In this document: piece by piece, positions 30,718 through 37,039 of the stretch | How the letters are laid out: the number at the start of each line of letters is the position of its first letter | How positions within the stretch are numbered: the first letter of the stretch is position 1 | DNA from: Methanobacteriota archaeon | GTDB lineage: Archaea > Thermoplasmatota > Thermoplasmata > RBG-16-68-12 | Direction: 5' to 3' | Length of the DNA: 37,039 nucleotides | NCBI GenBank assembly: GCA_005878385.1 | Contig: VBMN01000076.1 | Coordinates: 1-37,039, forward strand | Position numbers and translations under genes: made by a program | Notes under the pieces: generated by a model | The model's input: the letters and a program-made list of their open reading frames with translations, nothing else | What the model was told of the DNA's origin: nothing | Database searches by the model: none

Positions 30718-31523
30718 TCTTTCTTGTCCCCTTTTCTGGCGAGGGCTGCCGTGAGGGATGCGACTTCCCCCGTGATGTCTCCCGCGGCCGTCGTGTTCGT
30801 GACGACGATCATGTTCTTCTCCCGGGCGATCTCCGTCAACGTCTGCAGTTCTCGAAGGCGCATCGCGCTCGGGGCCGAGCCGTAGAGCATGGCTGCCTCG
30901 CGCATCTTCTCCGCCGCTTGAAACTCGCCTTCCGCCATGATCACGCGCGACCGGCGCTCCCGCTCCGCCTCCGCCTGCTTCGCGATCGCCCGGACCATCG
31001 TGTCCGGCAGGGAGACATCCCGCAGGGTTACGGCTTGTACCTTGATCCCCCAGGGCTCCGTCGAGATGTCGAGGAGGACCTGGATCCTCTTACTGAGCTC
31101 TTCGCGCTTCGAAAGGAGCTCGTCGAGTTCGACCTGGCCGAGCACGTCCCGGAGGGTCGTCTGGGCGAGCAAGTTCGTCGCCATGATGTAGTTCTGCACT
31201 TCCGTGACGGCTTTCAGCGGATCGTACACGCGGTAGTAGACGACCGCATCGACTTCGACGGACACGTTGTCCCGGCTCACGACCCGTTGGCGGGGCACGT
31301 CAAACGCGACGGTGCGGAGGTCAATCAGGACCCGCCGATCGAAGATCGGGATGATGACGGTCAGCCCGGGACCTTTCGGCTGGCTCAAGAGACGGCCGAG
31401 TCGGAAGATCACGAGCCGCTCATATTCCCGGACGACCTTGACGGCCGCCCGCAGTATCACAAGCACCACGATAATCGCCAGTACCGTCGCAAGGATGAGT
31501 TCCTCCCCCGCCATACTCGCCAC
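30714..31523 (-). CDS. Slipin / stomatin-like SPFH-domain protein
   Basis: The 269-residue protein has one N-terminal membrane helix (about residues 8-28) followed by a full SPFH domain: REYERLVIFRLGRL, GPGLTVIIPIFD, VDAVVYYRVYDPLKAV and LDELLSKREELSKRI. The C-terminal coiled region (AIAKQAEAERERRSRVIMAE) is typical. It forms oligomers in membrane microdomains and is the usual operon partner and substrate of the downstream NfeD protease. Starts at 31523 and 31514 are both possible; the TATA box at 31551-31560 favours 31523. Confidence 0.92.
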   Translation of the reverse strand: MASMAGEELILATVLAIIVVLVILRAAVKVVREYERLVIFRLGRLLSQPKGPGLTVIIPIFDRRVLIDLRTVAFDVPRQRVVSRDNVSVEVDAVVYYRVYDPLKAVTEVQNYIMATNLLAQTTLRDVLGQVELDELLSKREELSKRIQVLLDISTEPWGIKVQAVTLRDVSLPDTMVRAIAKQAEAERERRSRVIMAEGEFQAAEKMREAAMLYGSAPSAMRLRELQTLTEIAREKNMIVVTNTTAAGDITGEVASLTAALARKGDKKE

Positions 31524-31533
31524 TCCCGACCCG

Positions 31534-31632
31534 TCAAGGCGCGCTCCGCGAATAAAAGGGTTGGCCGGGTACGCCGCACGAGGACCGCCAAGAACCGCCG
31601 GAAAACCGTCCTCGGAAGGCTGATCGAGGCAT
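31534..31632 (-). CDS. Candidate short upstream ORF (32 aa)
   Basis: An ATG at 31632 opens a 32-residue frame (MPRSAFRGRFSGGSWRSSCG and on) ending at 31534, just before slipin. It lies about 13 nt after the start predicted from the strong TATA box at 31669. The product is Arg/Ser-rich and matches no known family. It may be a leader peptide or chance. Confidence 0.2.
   Translation of the reverse strand: MPRSAFRGRFSGGSWRSSCGVPGQPFYSRSAP
31551..31560 (-). promoter_or_regulatory. Proximal TATA box for slipin-nfeD
   Basis: The minus strand reads CCCTTTTATT, centred about 32 nt before the slipin ATG at 31523. Confidence 0.55.
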
Positions 31633-31668
31633 ACGATCCGCAGGTTCGTTCGTACCCCTACTTAGAGG

Positions 31669-31677
31669 TATAAAATA
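31669..31677 (-). promoter_or_regulatory. Distal TATA box upstream of slipin
   Basis: The minus strand reads TATTTTATA within GCGTATTTTATACC, one of the best TATA matches in the window. It would start transcripts near 31646, about 120 nt before slipin, so it implies a long leader, a short ORF or a small RNA. Confidence 0.45.
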
Positions 31678-31712
31678 CGCCGAAGTTGCTTCACCTTGGG
31701 TCGGTCTCTGAC

Positions 31713-33068
31713 TCACATGCGTGCGAACATGGCGGCCATGTGCTTCGATCCGCCGACGAAGTCCGTGAGTCGAATATTCTCGTTCGGCGCATGGAAGTTC
31801 GAGCCGTCGTAGGACACGCCCGGCCCCGAGATGGAGGGAACGCCGACCACCTCGTTGAAGAATCCATGGGCCGAGGCCCCGATCGACCAGGGCCAAACCT
31901 CGGGTTCGCGGCCGTACGCGTCGATCGAACCCTTGATCGCGGCCTTGACGACTCTCGCACTGGGAGAAATTGCGGCTGACTCGAGTTTTTCCGCTGCGGG
32001 CATGAGTTCGATGTCCCCGAAGCCCTTCGTCTTCAGGTGCTCCCGCAGCTTCGCGAGCTGCTTCTCCTGCTTCATGTTCGGGACCAGCCGAAAATCGATC
32101 TTGGCCTTCGCGACCGCCGGGTTCACCGTCTTCGTGCCCTGCTCAATGTAACCGCTCACGAATCCGCAGATCGTGCAGGTCGGGGAGTAGATGAGCCTTC
32201 GAAGAAGCTCGAAATCGTTGTCCCCTCCGATGAATTCGGAGACGCCCCAGAAGCCTTTCAGCGCCTGCGACGAAAAGAGGCTCGACTTGAGGAAGCGCAG
32301 TTCGCGTGCGGTCGGGCGGCGTGCGTCTTCGTACCAGCCAGGGACCTTGATCCGCCCCTTCGCATCCCGGAGGGTCATGAGGGCGTGGATCAGCCGCCAC
32401 GCGGGGTTCGGGGCAATCGCCGCGTAGGACGAGTGTTGGTCCACGGACGCGGTCCGGCTGACCATCTCGACGTACAGGATGCCCTTGCAGCCGAGCTCGA
32501 TCTTCGGAGTCCCCTCATGGAGATGATCGCCCCCTTCAATGGTCGCACCGTCCGCCTTCAGGATCTCCTTGTTCGCATGCACGAATGAGGCGAAGTGCGG
32601 GCTCCCGACTTCCTCCTCGCCTTCGACGACGAACTTCAGGTTGATCGGCGGTCGGCCCTCGACGGCGCGCCAGGCCTGCACCGCGAGGAGTTGCATGATC
32701 AGGTTCCCCTTCGTGTCCCCGCATCCGCGTCCCCAGAACTTGCCATCCTGAATCGTCGGGTCGAACGGATCGCGCTTCCATTCGTTCAGCGGGTCCACCG
32801 GTTGGACGTCGTAATGTTGGTACATCAGGAGCGTGGGCTTCCGTTCGTCGACCATCATCTGACCGAATACAACATTCGGTCCCCCTTCCGTCGGATACTC
32901 GCGGGCTTCGAATCCATTCTCGGCCAAGAGCCGACGGACGAACGCGGCCGTCTCTGGTTGCGCCTTTTTGTGTGCCGAGATCGTCGGGAACCGGCAGTAC
33001 TCCTTCAGCGTTTCAAGGGCCTTGTCGGTTCCGGATTCCACCTGGAGGAGGACATCTTCTAGAGTCAT
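31713..33068 (-). CDS. M20 family metallopeptidase
   Basis: From the ATG at 33068 the protein is 451 residues; a GTG at 33092 is possible but poorly placed relative to the promoter. It has the M20 di-zinc motifs in order: LLMYQHYDVQPVDP (His and catalytic Asp), GRGCGDTKGN (bridging Asp), VEGEEEVGS (catalytic Glu and ligand Glu), and a late SGPGVSYDGSNFHAPNE His. The inserted dimerisation domain lies between. Relatives are dipeptidases, carboxypeptidases and N-acyl-amino-acid hydrolases. It probably acts in the cytoplasm on peptides. Confidence 0.92.
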   Translation of the reverse strand: MTLEDVLLQVESGTDKALETLKEYCRFPTISAHKKAQPETAAFVRRLLAENGFEAREYPTEGGPNVVFGQMMVDERKPTLLMYQHYDVQPVDPLNEWKRDPFDPTIQDGKFWGRGCGDTKGNLIMQLLAVQAWRAVEGRPPINLKFVVEGEEEVGSPHFASFVHANKEILKADGATIEGGDHLHEGTPKIELGCKGILYVEMVSRTASVDQHSSYAAIAPNPAWRLIHALMTLRDAKGRIKVPGWYEDARRPTARELRFLKSSLFSSQALKGFWGVSEFIGGDNDFELLRRLIYSPTCTICGFVSGYIEQGTKTVNPAVAKAKIDFRLVPNMKQEKQLAKLREHLKTKGFGDIELMPAAEKLESAAISPSARVVKAAIKGSIDAYGREPEVWPWSIGASAHGFFNEVVGVPSISGPGVSYDGSNFHAPNENIRLTDFVGGSKHMAAMFARM

Positions 33069-33081
33069 GCCAGAGCCCGGC

Positions 33082-33132
33082 GGTGGGAACACCGGGACCC
33101 TTTAAGAACCCAAGGTGTAACACCGGTGCACC
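33082..33132. promoter_or_regulatory. GGTG/CACC repeats around the M20 promoter
   Basis: Three inverted-repeat elements lie in the divergent M20/MBL region: GGTGGGAACACC (33082-33093), GGTGTAACACC (33114-33124, palindromic) and GGTGCACC (33125-33132). The first two are centred about 31.5 bp apart, three helical turns, on either side of the M20 TATA box. This is the arrangement expected for a repressor operator. Confidence 0.45.
33101..33108 (-). promoter_or_regulatory. TATA box for the M20 peptidase
   Basis: The minus strand reads TTCTTAAA, centred about 36 nt before the ATG at 33068, giving a leader of about 10 nt. Confidence 0.45.
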
Positions 33133-33273
33133 TCAACCCTTCGACAGGTCGGATAGGTACTTGCGTGTTCCTCGAGACAGCCTCCGGCTAGATCGGCCGT
33201 TGGACAGGTCTGCGGGTGCCCCATCGCGAAAGGCATAAGTCGGCAGATGGACCTCCACGGGGCGGCGAACGAT

Positions 33274-33903
33274 ATGGAATGGCTACAAGGCGTTCATGTG
33301 ATCGAGACCTATGCGACGACGACCCTCCTCATCGACGACCGACTCGTCCTCATCGACACCTCGGCCGATGCCGACGCTGGGAAGGTGATGGATTATTTGT
33401 CCAATATCCGGGTGAAACCGAAGGATCTTTCCACGATCTTCATCACCCACACACATCCGGACCATGTCGGAGGCCTGGCGGCAATCAAGCACGGGTCTCC
33501 GGCCAAAGTCGCCGCCCACCGGATCGAGGCGGACTTCATCGCCCGCAAGCGCGTGTACGACGGCCCGTCCGGCCCCCAGAGTCATCCGGGGACCGTGGTC
33601 GATGTGCTCCTGGACGACGGCCAGAAACACGATGGACTCGAGGTCATTTTCACGCCGGGCCACACCCGCGGCAGCATCTCGCTTTTCGACGCGTCCCATT
33701 CCCTCCTAATCGCGGGCGATGCGGCGAGGAACGAGTCCGGCGTCGGGCCCATGGACGACCGTTACAATGTCGACCCGAAACAGCACCGAGAGTCGATCAA
33801 GAAGCTTGCCAAGTTCCACTTCGAGAACGCGATCTTCGGACACGGAGCCCCGATCAAAGGCGGCGCGGGCGCAAAGATCGCCGACCTCGCCAAACGAGTG
33901 TGA
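33274..33903 (+). CDS. MBL-fold metallohydrolase
   Basis: From the ATG at 33274 the protein is 209 residues; an in-frame ATG at 33247 lies too close to the TATA-like GGCATAAGTC (33232-33241). The zinc motif ITHTHPDHVGG (H59, H61, D63, H64) is intact, with the further ligands in TPGHTRGS, IAGDAAR and IFGHGAP. This is a single-domain metallo-beta-lactamase fold enzyme of the glyoxalase II/hydrolase type. The substrate is unknown. It is divergent from the M20 peptidase gene and may share its regulation. Confidence 0.9.
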   Translation: MEWLQGVHVIETYATTTLLIDDRLVLIDTSADADAGKVMDYLSNIRVKPKDLSTIFITHTHPDHVGGLAAIKHGSPAKVAAHRIEADFIARKRVYDGPSGPQSHPGTVVDVLLDDGQKHDGLEVIFTPGHTRGSISLFDASHSLLIAGDAARNESGVGPMDDRYNVDPKQHRESIKKLAKFHFENAIFGHGAPIKGGAGAKIADLAKRV

Positions 33904-33950
33904 GACCGCAAGTCTTCGCAAGTGTGTCCCCGTCGAAAATTAGGGGCAGA

Positions 33951-33959
33951 GGTTTATGA
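33951..33959 (+). promoter_or_regulatory. TATA box for the subtilase
   Basis: GGTTTATGA predicts transcription from about 33981. The GGAGG at 34000-34004 then lies in a short leader, 9 nt before a TTG at 34014. Confidence 0.55.
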
Positions 33960-34013
33960 GGGGGCGCGGTTGATGAGACCTTCACAACCTCTCCCTTGCG
34001 GAGGCCTTCCCCG

Positions 34014-35762
34014 TTGTTGATCGGACGGACTGCTCGCGTTTCATTGCGACGGATGGCCGCACTGTTGGCCGTTCTCGGCGTGGTTGCCACGTTCGTCGCC
34101 GGGGCGATCAGTCCCGTCGTCCGCGCCGCGGACGTCGCGACGAGCTTTCCGGTTCATGCCGAATTCCGACCCAACGATCCCTATTACATCGATCAGTGGG
34201 GCATGCAAAAGATCGGTGCCCCCAACGCATGGGACGTGACGCTCGGTTCGCCGTCCGTCGTCGTCGCGGTCGTCGATACGGGGGTGTGGTGGACCCACCA
34301 GGACATTCAGGCGAACATGTGGGTGAATCCGTCCGACGGCACGAGCCACGGATACGACTTCATCGACGGCGACACGAACCCGATGGACAACGATCCGTCC
34401 GGCGTGTACCATGGGACCGGTGTCGCGGGCGTGATCGCGGCGATCATCGATAACGGGCAAGACGTCGCCGGGACTGCTCAGGTCAAAGTGATGGCCCTCC
34501 GGGCCCTCGGGTTGAACGGCCAGGGATCGTCGCTGAACACCTCCCAGGCGATCCGCTGGGCCGCCCAGCATGGAGCGAAGGTGATCAACCTCTCCCTGGG
34601 TACGAACGAAACGTTCGGAGGACCGACCGACATCCAGTTTGCGATCGATTACGCGTGGTCGCGGGGGGCCCTCGTCGTCGCCGCGGCCGGGAATGCCGGC
34701 ACTGGGACCCTGGACTACCCGGCCCGACTCCCGAACGTCGTGTCCGTCGCCGCCATCGACGAAACCGGCCTCAAGGCATCCTTCTCGAACTACGGTCCCG
34801 GACTCGATCTGGCGGCTCCGGGCGATCGGATCCTCACCCTCGACGGGAACAACCAGGTCCACTATCTCCGGGGGACCTCGTTCGCGGCGCCCTTCGTGAC
34901 GGGGGCCGCGGCCCTCCTGCTCTCCGTGGATCCGGCGCTTACGAACGTCGAGCTCTGGAACATCCTGAACAGCACCGCGGTCCAACCCAGTGGAGGACCC
35001 GCATACAACACGAACTACGGCTGGGGCGTCGTGAACACCTGGAATGCAATCAACGCGCTGAGACAGCCCTTCATCTCCGTGAACGCCTTCCCCGCGAGTG
35101 TCTCCCGAAGTTCGACCTTCGGTGTCACGTGGTCGATCCTCGGGCCCGTCGGGACAGTGGTCCCTGACACCCATGTCGTCTGGGGAACCGCCTCCGGCCG
35201 CCTTGGGAATATGACCCCCGCTCAGTCGGGGACGACGCACCAGTCGTACACGGCGAACGGTCTCACGATGCCGTCCGGTGCCGACACGCTCTACTTCAAG
35301 GTGGTCGCGTCGGTGAACGGGACGCAGTACGAGTCCCGCGAGTATTCCGTTGCGGCCTCGAATCTGCCGGACTTCTTGTTCGTCCTGTACCAGCTCCTCG
35401 CGTCGAACTTGCTCTATTTGGCCCTGTTCATCCTGGCCCTTGCCGCGGTCGTGGCCTTCATCCCGCAGCGGCGCGCGGCGCGAGCGAGGCGCGCCGGGTT
35501 CCGGCCCAACACATTGTACCCGACGAACTACTATGTCCAAGGGACTCGGTCTTCGCAGCCGCCGCCGACAGCCACGGCGGTCCAACCTCGCGCGGACAGC
35601 CCGCCCCCTCCGATCGAGTTCGTACGGCCGGCGCCAGCGCAGTCGACGCCTACCGCGTCCACCTCGACCTTCGCGGGGGCCAAGAAACGTTGCCCGAACT
35701 GCGGAACCATCGTGAATGCCGAGAACCTGTTCTGCTTCTTCTGTGGCAACCCATTCCGATAG
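34014..35762 (+). CDS. Membrane-anchored subtilisin-like protease with C-terminal zinc ribbon
   Basis: The TTG at 34014 has GGAGG 9 nt upstream and gives 582 residues; TTG 33996 and ATG 34053 are alternatives. A signal peptide (MAALLAVLGVVATFVAGAI) is followed by a short stretch without a clear propeptide, then the S8 catalytic domain: D88 (VAVVDTGVWWTHQD), H133 (GVYHGTGVAG), oxyanion N228 (AAAGNAG) and S290 (RGTSFAAPFVTG). A beta-rich Ig-like domain follows (about 355-450), then a membrane helix (NLLYLALFILALAAVVAFI) and a Arg-rich stop-transfer. A Pro/Thr linker leads to a terminal zinc ribbon, KRCPNCGTIV ... FCFFCGNPFR. This topology puts the protease outside and the ribbon inside. Confidence 0.92.
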   Translation: MLIGRTARVSLRRMAALLAVLGVVATFVAGAISPVVRAADVATSFPVHAEFRPNDPYYIDQWGMQKIGAPNAWDVTLGSPSVVVAVVDTGVWWTHQDIQANMWVNPSDGTSHGYDFIDGDTNPMDNDPSGVYHGTGVAGVIAAIIDNGQDVAGTAQVKVMALRALGLNGQGSSLNTSQAIRWAAQHGAKVINLSLGTNETFGGPTDIQFAIDYAWSRGALVVAAAGNAGTGTLDYPARLPNVVSVAAIDETGLKASFSNYGPGLDLAAPGDRILTLDGNNQVHYLRGTSFAAPFVTGAAALLLSVDPALTNVELWNILNSTAVQPSGGPAYNTNYGWGVVNTWNAINALRQPFISVNAFPASVSRSSTFGVTWSILGPVGTVVPDTHVVWGTASGRLGNMTPAQSGTTHQSYTANGLTMPSGADTLYFKVVASVNGTQYESREYSVAASNLPDFLFVLYQLLASNLLYLALFILALAAVVAFIPQRRAARARRAGFRPNTLYPTNYYVQGTRSSQPPPTATAVQPRADSPPPPIEFVRPAPAQSTPTASTSTFAGAKKRCPNCGTIVNAENLFCFFCGNPFR

Positions 35763-35843
35763 CGTCCGCTGATCCAATCGTCAGTGAACGGACCTCGGAA
35801 GAGATATGCGACGATTACGCCCGATTGGGACGACGAGTTGGCG

Positions 35844-36854
35844 TTACGGAGTCTCGTGCCGGTAGAACTCATAGGCGGACATGGGCTTGTTGTAGTCCAC
35901 CCGCCAGGCCCGACTCACGGGAGCCTTTCCAAGGGCGCGCGCCATCTCGCGGACATGGATCGGCACGGAGCCGCAACACGAGCCGATGTAATTGATTCCG
36001 ATCGATTTCGCCTCCGAGGCGAAGGCGCCCATCGCGCGACGAGAAAGGACGAGGGTCTCCGTCTCGTACGGGAATTCCTTCGTGGCCGTGAAATCGGGAA
36101 CGTCGGGAGGCGTGCGGTAGGCGGTCGGCTGGCAGGCCACGAATCCGGTGACGGCCTTGCGCATCTCTGCGGCGATCGGCAACAGGAGCATGGGGTTCCG
36201 CAGGCAATTCACGCCGACGATGTCCGCCCCGGCGTCCCGCAGAGCCCGAGCACACTCCGCGGGGGTGTGCCCATCGTACGATATCGGGTTCTTGTCGAAG
36301 GACATCGTCACCATGCAAGGCAGGCCGGTCTTCTCGATCCGCTCGACCGCGAGGAGAGCCTCTCCGAGCCATGAGAACGTCTCCGCGACGACGAAGTCGG
36401 GTGATTCCCGCAACTGGGCGTTCAGCTGCTCGTCAAAGAGCGCCCGCACCTTGTCGCTCGAGGCGCCATCCTTCGGATCGTACATCCATGTCAGGCTGAG
36501 GTTCGCGGCCACCAGCGCGCGGTCTCGCGCGACGTCCCGCGCGAGCCGCACGGCCGCCCGGTTGATCCCGCCGACGCGGTCGGCGAAGCCGGTCGTCGCG
36601 AGCTTTTCCTTGCTCGCGTAGAACGCGAGGGATTGTAGTACCTCTGCGCCCGCGTCGAGAAATTCCTGATGGAGTTCCGTCACCGCGGCGGGATGCTCGA
36701 GGACGACCTCCGGCGTGAAAGGACCCGCTTGTACGTATCCGCGCTTCTCCAGTTCGAGGAGGTAGCCGCCGTCGCCCAGCACGACACCCTTCGAGAGCCG
36801 CTCGAGGATCCCCGGACCCCGCGATGCGGAACGATGCGATCGTTTCTGGGCCAT
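35844..36854 (-). CDS. Homocysteine S-methyltransferase family protein (BHMT-like)
   Basis: The 336-residue protein has a complete homocysteine-methyltransferase barrel with the zinc Cys triad: C217 in GVNCLRNP and C293/C294 in GSCCGS. The opening VVLGDGGYLLELEKRGYVQAG and TPEVVLEHPAAVTELHQEFL match betaine-homocysteine methyltransferases more closely than S-methylmethionine enzymes. It would transfer a methyl group to homocysteine to make methionine. The methyl donor (betaine, dimethylglycine-like or other) is inferred, not shown. It is convergent with the subtilase gene. Confidence 0.88.
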   Translation of the reverse strand: MAQKRSHRSASRGPGILERLSKGVVLGDGGYLLELEKRGYVQAGPFTPEVVLEHPAAVTELHQEFLDAGAEVLQSLAFYASKEKLATTGFADRVGGINRAAVRLARDVARDRALVAANLSLTWMYDPKDGASSDKVRALFDEQLNAQLRESPDFVVAETFSWLGEALLAVERIEKTGLPCMVTMSFDKNPISYDGHTPAECARALRDAGADIVGVNCLRNPMLLLPIAAEMRKAVTGFVACQPTAYRTPPDVPDFTATKEFPYETETLVLSRRAMGAFASEAKSIGINYIGSCCGSVPIHVREMARALGKAPVSRAWRVDYNKPMSAYEFYRHETP

Positions 36855-36876
36855 CGCCCGCAGAAAGGACGAGTGC

Positions 36877-36888
36877 GGCTTATAGTTT
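36877..36888 (-). promoter_or_regulatory. TATA box for the BHMT-like gene
   Basis: The minus strand reads AAACTATAAGCC, centred about 28 nt before the ATG at 36854; a leaderless arrangement. Confidence 0.65.
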
Positions 36889-36944
36889 CACGGAGGGAGG
36901 TCGCGGGCACTAACCCTACATATGTCCCTGGCACTTCGGAGGCC

Positions 36945-37039
36945 GTGGGCGACCCGTGGGACGCGATTGTCGTCGGTGGCGGTCACAACGGCCTCGTGTC
37001 CGCGGCGTATCTCGCAAGGGCGGGCCTGCGGGTCCTCGT
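36945..37039 (+). CDS. FAD-dependent oxidoreductase, N-terminus only (phytoene desaturase-like)
   Basis: The frame from the GTG at 36945 reads MGDPWDAIVVGGGHNGLVSA then AYLARAGLRVL and runs off the window. The GGGHNGLV form of the Rossmann dinucleotide motif is typical of the carotenoid desaturase/PYROXD2-like group. The GTG has GGAGG only 2 nt upstream, which is too close for a normal ribosome-binding site. A weak CCTACATAT element about 27 nt upstream would make it leaderless. Confidence 0.75.
   Translation, partial: MGDPWDAIVVGGGHNGLVSAAYLARAGLRVL

Noticed and set aside
29758-30885. 375-codon plus-strand ORF opposite nfeD
   Set aside because: Charged shadow of the nfeD membrane region with no domain signature.
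31560-31673. Plus-strand frame ending with protein-like AYDPQVRSYPYLEV
   Set aside because: Looks protein-like, but has no ATG, GTG or TTG near its beginning and continues upstream only as the antisense of slipin; probably chance.
34041-35777. 578-codon minus-strand ORF opposite the subtilase
   Set aside because: Low-complexity Arg/Gly/Asp product without family motifs; the plus strand has a complete catalytic triad. It is a high-GC shadow frame.
1-37039. tRNA or rRNA genes, CRISPR arrays, insertion sequences, prophage
   Set aside because: I found no cloverleaf-like segment, spaced direct repeats, transposase or phage genes; the protein-coding content is nearly continuous.

Overview
The window looks like chromosomal DNA of a GC-rich archaeon, most likely a non-marine member of the Thermoplasmatota (inference from gene content, no phylogeny run). 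Archaeal markers are a TFB with a Zn ribbon and two cyclin folds, an aIF1 (SUI1) with an N-terminal Cys4 motif, a crenarchaeal-type OB-fold SSB with a Gly/Arg tail, a bacterio-opsin-activator (HTH_10) regulator, preQ0 genes (queC, queD) that in archaea feed archaeosine synthesis, and TATA boxes of the form CCTTTATR about 27-32 nt before many start codons. Several genes therefore look leaderless. Oxygen-linked or redox genes (a diiron oxygenase, MsrA, thioredoxin reductase, a DCC protein, a flavin reductase, a Rieske-like protein) suggest a facultatively or fully aerobic life.

Layout. 1-3062: 5'-truncated BoxB/PaaA-like diiron oxygenase, a small membrane protein, an intact enoyl-CoA hydratase and a second one broken by an internal deletion plus frameshift. 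3153-5784: membrane protein with a roadblock-like C-terminal domain, then queC, a cupin and queD. 5822-8081: helical-repeat protein, NRDE protein and amidohydrolase in tandem. 8154-11111: msrA, a zinc-ribbon mini-protein and a YyaL/DUF255 protein. 11108-13555 (minus): aldehyde dehydrogenase, gamma-carbonic anhydrase-like protein and hotdog thioesterase. 13665-18680: methyltransferase, endonuclease IV, DCC-type thiol protein, flavin reductase, an unrecognised helical protein and trxB. 18734-20955: bactofilin-like protein, an HTH_10 regulator carrying an in-frame TGA, a SelT/SelW-like protein and two small ORFs downstream of a shared repeat. 20984-23689 (minus): tightly overlapping hxlR-tfb-aIF1-MDR operon. 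23862-27703 (minus): class III aminotransferase, MFS transporter and moaA. 27942-29264: SSB followed by a UUCG hairpin, a small charged protein and an atypical Rieske-like ferredoxin. 29305-31523 (minus): slipin-NfeD pair. 31713-36854: M20 peptidase, MBL hydrolase, membrane-anchored subtilase with a terminal zinc ribbon, and a BHMT-like methyltransferase. The window ends at the start of a FAD-dependent oxidoreductase.

I saw no rRNA or tRNA, no CRISPR array, no insertion sequence and no prophage. The points most worth a second look are the nonsense codon in the HTH_10 regulator, the internally deleted enoyl-CoA hydratase, the Rieske-like protein whose ligand histidines are replaced, the hxlR-tfb-aIF1-MDR operon with operator-like repeats upstream, the subtilase with a predicted cytosolic zinc ribbon, and the spaced GGTG/CACC repeats around the M20 peptidase promoter.
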